Below, in pieces: positions 58,780 to 64,000 of a DNA stretch of 64,000 bases. The stretch is taken from positions 1,556,395 to 1,620,394 of the forward strand of contig NZ_CM002139.1 of assembly GCF_000454545.1 (NCBI RefSeq), read 5' to 3'. The notes below the pieces were generated by a model. It did no database searches. It had not been told where the DNA came from and saw only the letters and a program-made list of their open reading frames with translations. This DNA is from Xanthomonas cassavae CFBP 4642. Its GTDB lineage: Bacteria > Pseudomonadota > Gammaproteobacteria > Xanthomonadales > Xanthomonadaceae. Position 1 is the first letter of the stretch. Each line of letters opens with the position of its first letter. The translations under genes were made by a program, and so were the position numbers.

Positions 58780-59645
58780 TGTCTGCGCAAGAAGGGTGGT
58801 CGGCGTGGCCCGCGCCGGCCAAGCTGAATCTGTTTCTGCAGATCACGGGGCGACGCGCCGATGGCTACCACCTGCTGCAGACCGTGTTCCGGCTGCTGGC
58901 CTGGGGGGACACCATTCATCTTCGTTTGCGCAATGACGGCCGGATCCGGCGTGTCGGCGACAGTTTGCCCGGCGTCGCCGAGGATGACGATCTGGTGGTC
59001 CAGGCAGCGCGTCTGCTGCAGTTTGCCGCCGGCACCCAGGCCGGCGCCGAGATCCGCGTCGACAAGCGCATCCCCGCCGGTGGCGGGTTCGGCGGCGGCT
59101 CGTCGGATGCAGCGACCGTGCTGGTCGCGCTCAACGCCGTGTGGGGCCTGGGTTTGCCGGTGGATGCACTGGCCGGGCTGGGCTTGCAGCTGGGTGCGGA
59201 CGTGCCGGTGTTCGTGCGCGGGCACAACGCCTGGGCCGAGGGAGTGGGCGAGCAGCTGACCCCGATGACGCTGGCAGACGCGGCCTATGTGCTGGTGGAT
59301 CCTGGCGTTCACGTGCCAACGCCCGCCTTATTTCAATCAGAGGAATTGACGCGGGATGCTGCGCCCGCGAAAATAGCGGACTTCGCTTCCGGTTCTCTGC
59401 TCGACAATGCGTTCGAGCCGGTCCTGCGGCGCCGGGAACCCGCCGTCGAGGCCGCGTTCCAGGCACTGTCCAGGATCGGAACGCCGCGTTTGACCGGGTC
59501 GGGAAGCGGCTGTTTCGTCGAATTCGCCACACGCATTGCTGCAGAGCAGGCGCTGGTGCAGTTGCCGGGCAGCCTGCAGGCGTGGGTGGTGGAGGGTGCA
59601 GCGCACTCGCCATTGCGCGACGCACTGGACGCGTTACAGGTTTGA
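58761..59645 (+). CDS. ispE: 4-diphosphocytidyl-2-C-methyl-D-erythritol kinase
   Basis: A 294-residue GHMP kinase of the MEP pathway for isoprenoids. The substrate motif [20 protein letters not shown] and the ATP loop [17 protein letters not shown] are intact, and the C-terminal GHMP motif [12 protein letters not shown] is present. ATG 58761 overlaps lolB by 19 bp; an in-frame ATG at 58779 forms a TGATG overlap and is an equally good start. A tRNA-Gln gene begins 4 bp after the stop. Confidence 0.95.
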   Translation: MDGLALMSAQEGWSAWPAPAKLNLFLQITGRRADGYHLLQTVFRLLAWGDTIHLRLRNDGRIRRVGDSLPGVAEDDDLVVQAARLLQFAAGTQAGAEIRVDKRIPAGGGFGGGSSDAATVLVALNAVWGLGLPVDALAGLGLQLGADVPVFVRGHNAWAEGVGEQLTPMTLADAAYVLVDPGVHVPTPALFQSEELTRDAAPAKIADFASGSLLDNAFEPVLRRREPAVEAAFQALSRIGTPRLTGSGSGCFVEFATRIAAEQALVQLPGSLQAWVVEGAAHSPLRDALDALQV

Positions 59646-59648
59646 TGC

Positions 59649-59725
59649 AGGGGCGTCGCCAAGAGGCCCAAGGCACCAGGTTTTGATCCTGGCATTCGTA
59701 GGTTCGAATCCTACCGCCCCTGCCA
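59649..59725 (+). tRNA. tRNA-Gln (anticodon TTG)
   Basis: A 77-base cloverleaf with acceptor arms AGGGGCG / CGCCCCT, the anticodon in loop TTTTGAT (TTG at 34-36), a T-arm with GGTTCGAATCC and an encoded CCA end. It lies between ispE and prs, as in Pseudomonas. Confidence 0.95.
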
Positions 59726-59739
59726 GTTATTGATGCAGT

Positions 59740-59778
59740 GATGCAGATCCCTCTGCAGTTGATGCAGGTCCCTCTGCA
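59740..59778. repeat. 21-bp-period direct repeat between tRNA-Gln and prs
   Basis: GATGCAGATCCCTCTGCA (59740-59757) recurs as GATGCAGGTCCCTCTGCA (59761-59778). Each unit can form a small TGCAG/CTGCA hairpin. Confidence 0.75.
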
Positions 59779-59782
59779 AAAG

Positions 59783-59802
59783 CCCGCACATCCATGTGCG
59801 GG
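59783..59802 (+). terminator. strong hairpin after tRNA-Gln
   Basis: CCCGCACAT / ATGTGCGGG, a perfect 9-bp stem with a 2-base loop, 58 bp after tRNA-Gln and 82 bp before prs. No clear T run follows, so it may be an RNA-processing structure or attenuator rather than a full terminator. Confidence 0.5.
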
Positions 59803-59883
59803 GATTGAACAAAAAGCCCGGCATTGGGTCGGCTTTGTCCAGATCCACCATCGCACGCTCTTCGCCGCCGCCCGAGAGATCCC

Positions 59884-60843
59884 ATGCAAGACCAACGTAA
59901 CCTGCTGGTATTCTCCGGCAATGCCAACAAGCCGCTTGCCCAGAGCATCTGCAAGGAGCTGGGTGTACGCATGGGCAAGGCGCTGGTCACGCGCTTTTCC
60001 GATGGCGAAGTGCAGGTCGAGATCGAAGAAAGTGTGCGCAGGCAGGAAGTGTTCGTCATCCAGTCGACCTGCGCACCGAGCGCCGAAAACCTGATGGAGC
60101 TGCTGGTGCTGATCGACGCGCTCAAGCGCGCCAGTGCCCAGTCCGTCACCGCAGTGATCCCGTATTTCGGTTACTCGCGTCAGGATCGCCGCATGCGCTC
60201 CTCGCGTGTGCCGATCACCGCCAAGGTCGCCGCCAAGATGATCTGTGCGATGGAAGCCGACCGGGTGCTGACGGTCGACCTGCATGCCGACCAGATCCAG
60301 GGCTTCTTCGATGTGCCGGTCGACAACGTCTACGCCTCGCCGCTGCTGCTGGCCGACATCTGGCGCGCCTACGGCACCGACAACCTGATCGTGGTCTCGC
60401 CGGACGTGGGTGGCGTGGTGCGCGCGCGCGCGGTCGCCAAGCGTCTGGACGATGCCGACCTGGCCATCATCGACAAGCGCCGGCCGCGCGCCAATGTCGC
60501 CACGGTGATGAACATCATCGGCGACGTGCAGGGCAAGACCTGCGTGCTGGTCGACGACCTGGTCGATACTGCCGGCACCCTGTGCGCCGCCGCCGCAGCG
60601 CTCAAGCAGCGCGGCGCACTCAAGGTGGTGGCCTACATCACCCACCCGGTGCTGTCCGGTCCGGCGGTGGACAACATCAACAATTCACAGCTCGACGAAC
60701 TGGTGGTCACCGACACGATCCCGCTGAGCGCCGCCGCTCGCACGTGCGCGAAGATCCGCCAGCTAAGCGTGGCCGAACTGCTGGCCGAGACCATCCGCCG
60801 CATCGCCTTCGGCGAATCGGTCAGCTCGCTCTACGTCGACTGA
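59884..60843 (+). CDS. prs: ribose-phosphate pyrophosphokinase
   Basis: A 319-residue enzyme that makes PRPP from ribose-5-phosphate and ATP for nucleotide, His and Trp synthesis. [10 protein letters not shown] and the flexible loop, [15 protein letters not shown], and the PRPP loop [15 protein letters not shown] are all intact. The start is [20 protein letters not shown]. It lies in the conserved block ispE-tRNA-Gln-prs-rplY-pth-ychF. Confidence 0.98.
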   Translation: MQDQRNLLVFSGNANKPLAQSICKELGVRMGKALVTRFSDGEVQVEIEESVRRQEVFVIQSTCAPSAENLMELLVLIDALKRASAQSVTAVIPYFGYSRQDRRMRSSRVPITAKVAAKMICAMEADRVLTVDLHADQIQGFFDVPVDNVYASPLLLADIWRAYGTDNLIVVSPDVGGVVRARAVAKRLDDADLAIIDKRRPRANVATVMNIIGDVQGKTCVLVDDLVDTAGTLCAAAAALKQRGALKVVAYITHPVLSGPAVDNINNSQLDELVVTDTIPLSAAARTCAKIRQLSVAELLAETIRRIAFGESVSSLYVD

Positions 60844-60954
60844 TCCCGCATTCGGCGCCCGCTTCTGGCGGGTGCCGGTACCACGTCTCTCCTGGTCGCG
60901 GGTGAGACGCTTCATCGCCGCGAGGCGGTATTCCAATCTAGGTAGTGAAACAAC

Positions 60955-61590
60955 ATGGCAAAGACTCACGAAATCAAGGTCGAGCGCCGCGCAGACGAGG
61001 GGAAGGGTGCGAGCCGCCGCCTGCGTCACGCTGGCGTCATCCCGGCCATCGTCTACGGTGGCGATCTGGAGCCGGTCAGCATCCAGCTCAATCATGAGCA
61101 GATCTGGCTCGCCCAGCAGAACGAGTGGTTCTACTCGTCGATCCTGGACCTGAGCCTCAATGGCGACGTGCAGCAGGTGCTGCTGCGTGACATGCAGCGC
61201 CATCCGTTCAAGCAGTTGATCATGCACATCGACTTCCAGCGCGTCAGCGCCAACGAGAAGCTCAGTGCCGCCGTGCCGCTGCACTTCATCAACGAAGCCA
61301 ACTCGCCGGCCGGCAAGTCGAGCGAAGTGGTCGTCACCCACGAACTCAACGAAGTCCAGGTGGTCTGCCTGCCGAAGGATCTGCCGGAGTTCATCGAGAT
61401 TGACCTCGGTGCCCTGGAAGTGGGCAACGTGATCCACCTGTCCGAGATCAAGCTGCCGGCCGGTGTCGAAATCCCGGAACTGAAGCTGGGCAAGGAACAC
61501 GACGTTGCCGTGGTTGCTGCCAAGCACGTGCGCGTCGAGGAAGAAGACGCTGCCGGCGAAGAAGGCAGCGAAGGCGCAGAGACCAAGTAA
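60955..61590 (+). CDS. rplY: 50S ribosomal protein L25 (CTC type)
   Basis: A 211-residue L25, longer than the 94-residue E. coli form because it has the C-terminal TL5/CTC domain (IDLGALEVGNVIHLSEIKLP). The N-terminal 5S-rRNA-binding domain is at about residues 5-95 (VERRADEGKGASRRLRHAGV). The Ala/Glu-rich acidic tail (EEEDAAGEEGSEGAETK) is common in proteobacterial CTC proteins. Confidence 0.96.
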   Translation: MAKTHEIKVERRADEGKGASRRLRHAGVIPAIVYGGDLEPVSIQLNHEQIWLAQQNEWFYSSILDLSLNGDVQQVLLRDMQRHPFKQLIMHIDFQRVSANEKLSAAVPLHFINEANSPAGKSSEVVVTHELNEVQVVCLPKDLPEFIEIDLGALEVGNVIHLSEIKLPAGVEIPELKLGKEHDVAVVAAKHVRVEEEDAAGEEGSEGAETK

Positions 61591-61641
61591 TCCGTTGGCC
61601 CATTCCTGGCAGCATGCGGGGAGTCGGCTGCGGTCACTGGC

Positions 61642-62226
61642 ATGTCTGCACTTCGTCTGATCGTCGGGCTGGGCAATCCCGGTCCCGAACACGCGCAAAC
61701 CCGGCATAACGCCGGGTTTCGTTTCGTCGATGCCCTCGTCGAACGCCATGGCGTGCGCTGGGGGCTGGACGCCAAGTTGTTCGGCGAGACCGCAAAGGTC
61801 GAGATCGCCGGGCAATCGGTCTGGCTGCTCAAGCCGGCCACCTTCATGAATCTCAGCGGCAAATCGATCGCCGCCGCGTTGCGGTTCTGGAAGATCGAGC
61901 CGGAGCAACTGCTCGTTGCACACGACGAACTGGATCTTGCGCCGGGCATCGCGCGGCTCAAGTTCGATGGCGGTCACGGCGGCCAGAATGGCCTGCGCGA
62001 CACCATTCGCCTGCTGGGGCACGGTAAATTCCATCGCTTGCGGATCGGCATCGGCCATCCCGGCCACAAGGACCGCGTGGTGCCTTGGGTGCTGGGACGG
62101 GCAGGGCGCGACGACGACGCGGCAATCGGCGCTGCGGTGGACGCGGCCATCGATATCCTGCCGCTGGCACTGCAAGGTAATTTCAACGAGGCGATGAAGC
62201 GCCTGCATACCAGCAGGGATGCGTGA
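61642..62226 (+). CDS. pth: peptidyl-tRNA hydrolase
   Basis: A 194-residue enzyme that recycles peptidyl-tRNA dropped from stalled ribosomes. Catalytic His22 is in TRHNAGFRFVD; LIVGLGNPGPEHAQT and KPATFMNLSGKSI are classic motifs. Its TGA stop overlaps the start of a GATTGGG heptamer array; ychF follows. Confidence 0.97.
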   Translation: MSALRLIVGLGNPGPEHAQTRHNAGFRFVDALVERHGVRWGLDAKLFGETAKVEIAGQSVWLLKPATFMNLSGKSIAAALRFWKIEPEQLLVAHDELDLAPGIARLKFDGGHGGQNGLRDTIRLLGHGKFHRLRIGIGHPGHKDRVVPWVLGRAGRDDDAAIGAAVDAAIDILPLALQGNFNEAMKRLHTSRDA

Positions 62227-62288
62227 TTGGGGATTGGGGATTTGCAGCCGTGCGGCATGGCGAATCTCCAATCCCGAATCCCAAATCC
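62225..62288. repeat. inverted heptamer arrays between pth and ychF
   Basis: GATTGGG, GATTGGG, GATTTGC (from 62225, overlapping the pth TGA) face AATCTCC, AATCCCG, AATCCCA, AATCCCG (about 62262-62289). The two blocks can pair into a long imperfect hairpin. Same heptamer family as the rlmM and oxyR sites. Confidence 0.85.
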
Positions 62289-62300
62289 CGGATGTGACCC

Positions 62301-63392
62301 ATGGGTATCAAATGCGGCATCGTCGGCCTGCCCAATGTCGGCAAGTCGACCCTGTTCAACGCGCTGACCAAAGCGGGCATCGCTGCGGCCAACTTTCCGT
62401 TCTGCACCATCGAGCCGAACGTCGGCATCGTGCCGGTGCCGGATCCGCGTCTCAACCAGCTTGCCGAGATCGTCAAGCCGCAGAAGCTGATCCCCACCGC
62501 GGTCGAGTTCGTCGACATCGCCGGCCTGGTGGCCGGTGCGGCCAGTGGCGAGGGCCTGGGCAACAAATTCCTCGCCCACATCCGCGAAGTCGATGCGATC
62601 ACCCATGTGGTGCGCTGCTTCGAGAACGATGACGTCATCCACGTCAACAACAGGGTCGACCCGATCGCCGATATCGAAACCATCGATACCGAGCTGGCGC
62701 TGGCGGACCTGGACAGCGTGGAAAAGGCCCTGAATCGCGCTGAACGTAGTGCCAAGGGCGGCGACAAGGATGCGGCGGCACGCAAGCCGGTCCTGGTCAA
62801 GCTGCAGGCCGCGCTGGCCGACGGCAAGTCGGGGCGCGCCGCCGGTCTGGACGAGGAAGAGAAGGCACTGGTGCGCGATCTGTTCCTGTTGACGCTCAAG
62901 CCGGTGATGTACATCGCCAACGTGCTGGAAGACGGCTTCGAGAACAATCCGCACCTGGATGCGGTGCGCGCGCACGCCGCTGCCGAAGGGGCCGAAGTGG
63001 TGCCGGTGTCGGCGGCCATTGAAGAAGAGCTGTCGCAGCTGGACGACGAAGACCGCGACACCTTCCTGGCCGACCTCGGCCTGGACGAGCCTGGCCTGAA
63101 TCGTGTCATTCGCGCGGCCTACACGCTGTTGGGCCTGCAGACCTACTTCACGGCAGGCGTCAAGGAAGTGCGGGCCTGGACGGTCAGGGCGGGCTCCACT
63201 GCGCCGCAGGCCGCGGCGGTGATCCATACCGATTTCGAGAAGGGCTTCATCCGCGCCGAAACGATCGGCTTCGACGACTTCATCAGGTACCGCGGCGAAG
63301 CTGGCGCGCGCGATGCCGGTCGTCTGCGTCTGGAAGGCAAGGAATACCGCGTCCAGGAAGGCGATGTGCTGCACTTCCGTTTCAATGTCTGA
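62301..63392 (+). CDS. ychF: redox-regulated ribosome-binding ATPase YchF
   Basis: A 363-residue OBG-family P-loop protein. G1 is [18 protein letters not shown], then G3 [17 protein letters not shown] and a C-terminal TGS domain ([20 protein letters not shown]). YchF prefers ATP to GTP and influences ribosome function and oxidative stress response. It is last in the conserved block after pth. Confidence 0.97.
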   Translation: MGIKCGIVGLPNVGKSTLFNALTKAGIAAANFPFCTIEPNVGIVPVPDPRLNQLAEIVKPQKLIPTAVEFVDIAGLVAGAASGEGLGNKFLAHIREVDAITHVVRCFENDDVIHVNNRVDPIADIETIDTELALADLDSVEKALNRAERSAKGGDKDAAARKPVLVKLQAALADGKSGRAAGLDEEEKALVRDLFLLTLKPVMYIANVLEDGFENNPHLDAVRAHAAAEGAEVVPVSAAIEEELSQLDDEDRDTFLADLGLDEPGLNRVIRAAYTLLGLQTYFTAGVKEVRAWTVRAGSTAPQAAAVIHTDFEKGFIRAETIGFDDFIRYRGEAGARDAGRLRLEGKEYRVQEGDVLHFRFNV

Positions 63393-63454
63393 TCGGCTGC
63401 GCGCGGCCTCGCGCGGCGTGCACATTCAGTCGTGACGATTTCTCGAAATTTTTG

Positions 63455-63483
63455 TTGACACCGGGCGTCGTCCACAACACAAT
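63455..63483 (+). promoter_or_regulatory. sigma-70-type promoter of the tRNA-tuf operon
   Basis: A perfect -35 TTGACA (63455-63460), a 17-bp spacer and -10 CACAAT (63478-63483), followed by the GC-rich discriminator AACGGGC. It lies 62 bp upstream of tRNA-Tyr. A GC-rich discriminator is typical of stable RNA promoters under stringent control. Confidence 0.75.
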
Positions 63484-63544
63484 AACGGGCTGCTTCACCC
63501 CGAACCGCTTCGCCCCCTGGCGCAGCAGTCCGGTAGTAAAAGCT

Positions 63545-63630
63545 GGAGGGATACCCAAGCGGCCAACGGGGGCAGACTGTAAATCTGCTGGCTTACGCCT
63601 TCGGTGGTTCGAATCCACCTCCCTCCACCA
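63545..63630 (+). tRNA. tRNA-Tyr (anticodon GTA)
   Basis: An 86-base tRNA with acceptor GGAGGGA / TCCCTCC, anticodon GTA in GACTGTAAATC, a long variable arm (GCTGGCTTACGCCTTC) expected for bacterial tRNA-Tyr, and an encoded CCA. Confidence 0.96.
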
Positions 63631-63659
63631 GTTTCACGGTGTGGCATGCAGTTCCCGGC

Positions 63660-63733
63660 GCGGGAGTAGTTCAACGGTAGAACCTCAGCCTTCCAAGCTG
63701 ATGGTGCGGGTTCGATTCCCGTCTCCCGCTCCA
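63660..63733 (+). tRNA. tRNA-Gly (anticodon TCC)
   Basis: A 74-base tRNA with acceptor GCGGGAG / CTCCCGC, anticodon TCC in loop CTTCCAA, T-arm GGGTTCGATTCCC and an encoded CCA. It lies 29 bp after tRNA-Tyr. Confidence 0.96.
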
Positions 63734-63766
63734 TTGAACGCAAATGCATGGCATAATGCAAAACTC

Positions 63767-63842
63767 GCTCACGTAGCTCAGTCGGTAGAGCACCTCCTTG
63801 GTAAGGAGGAGGTCGAAGGTTCGATTCCTTTCGTGAGCACCA
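63767..63842 (+). tRNA. tRNA-Thr (anticodon GGT)
   Basis: A 76-base tRNA with acceptor GCTCACG / CGTGAGC, anticodon GGT in loop TTGGTAA, T-arm AGGTTCGATTCCT and an encoded CCA. It precedes tuf by 46 bp. Confidence 0.96.
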
Positions 63843-63888
63843 TTACTCAATCGTCTTAACTCCAAACGATTACCGAGAACCTGCACCC

Positions 63889-64000
63889 ATGGCAAAAGCT
63901 AAATTCGAGCGCACCAAGCCGCACGTGAACGTCGGCACCATCGGTCACGTCGACCATGGCAAGACCACGTTGACCGCCGCGCTGACCAAGATCGGTGCAG
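63889..64000 (+). CDS. tuf: elongation factor Tu (5' end only)
   Basis: The first 37 codons are in the window: [20 protein letters not shown], then [17 protein letters not shown]. The G1 loop GHVDHGKTT is intact. The rest lies beyond the right edge. Order tRNA-Tyr-Gly-Thr-tuf corresponds to the tufB operon of enterobacteria (there with an extra leading tRNA-Thr). Confidence 0.97.

Overview
This 64 kb window is chromosomal DNA from a Xanthomonas species. The composition is GC-rich. Most genes are close to known Xanthomonas proteins: a 568-residue bacterial O-GlcNAc transferase with His218 and Lys388 in the positions known from the X. campestris enzyme, a 313-residue proline iminopeptidase with Ser110/Asp266/His294, an ahpC-ahpF-oxyR cluster, and a cluster of secreted subtilisin-like proteases. 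GTAG-type palindromic REP elements and GATTCCC heptamer arrays, of the kind seen between xanthomonad genes, support this. The species cannot be fixed from the window alone. No prophage, insertion sequence, integron or CRISPR array was seen.

Layout. 1-9.3 kb: a cut-off secreted SMP-30/gluconolactonase-like gene, a Tat-exported Gfo/Idh/MocA oxidoreductase, rlmM, a nucleoside deaminase, a Cys-rich lipoprotein, an EamA transporter, glnS, a GST and a DUF2007 protein. 9.5-14.8 kb: a translationally coupled luxR / hybrid kinase / response regulator operon, a DUF4440 protein, msrA and a DJ-1/PfpI protein. 15-22.8 kb: tal, rnk-like, the peroxide defence cluster ahpC-ahpF-oxyR with a probable OxyR site, prmC and pip. 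23-31 kb: a four-gene coupled operon (nitroreductase, 5'-3' exonuclease, Nudix hydrolase, N-formylglutamate amidohydrolase family) and two tandem DUF1631 paralogues. 31-39.4 kb: a decayed alpha/beta hydrolase beside its TetR regulator with two operators, a proton-translocating transhydrogenase locus (pntAA / pntAB-pntB) interrupted by an opposing ECF sigma operon, sufT and ilvE.

39.6-44.7 kb: three tandem S8 proteases. The first has lost its catalytic serine through an in-frame deletion, the second lacks a C-terminal PPC domain, and the third is complete. 44.8-52 kb: a YbaK deacylase, a one-domain asparaginase, a DUF2069 protein, a WrbA-like quinone reductase, YihY, a TlpA-like lipoprotein, an acylphosphatase, a large unknown membrane-anchored protein, ppk2 and moaB. 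52-64 kb: the conserved hemA-prfA region, with ogt in the place that prmC holds in other gammaproteobacteria, then divergently TPR-lolB-ispE-tRNA-Gln-prs-rplY-pth-ychF, tRNA-Tyr/Gly/Thr and the start of tuf.

Nothing here is plainly a new defence or mobile system. The most unusual signals are the catalytically dead protease fusion, the prfA-ogt coupling, the split pnt locus, the DUF1631 pair, the pseudogene that keeps its regulator and operators, and purine-rich heptamer arrays that directly touch stop codons at several loci.
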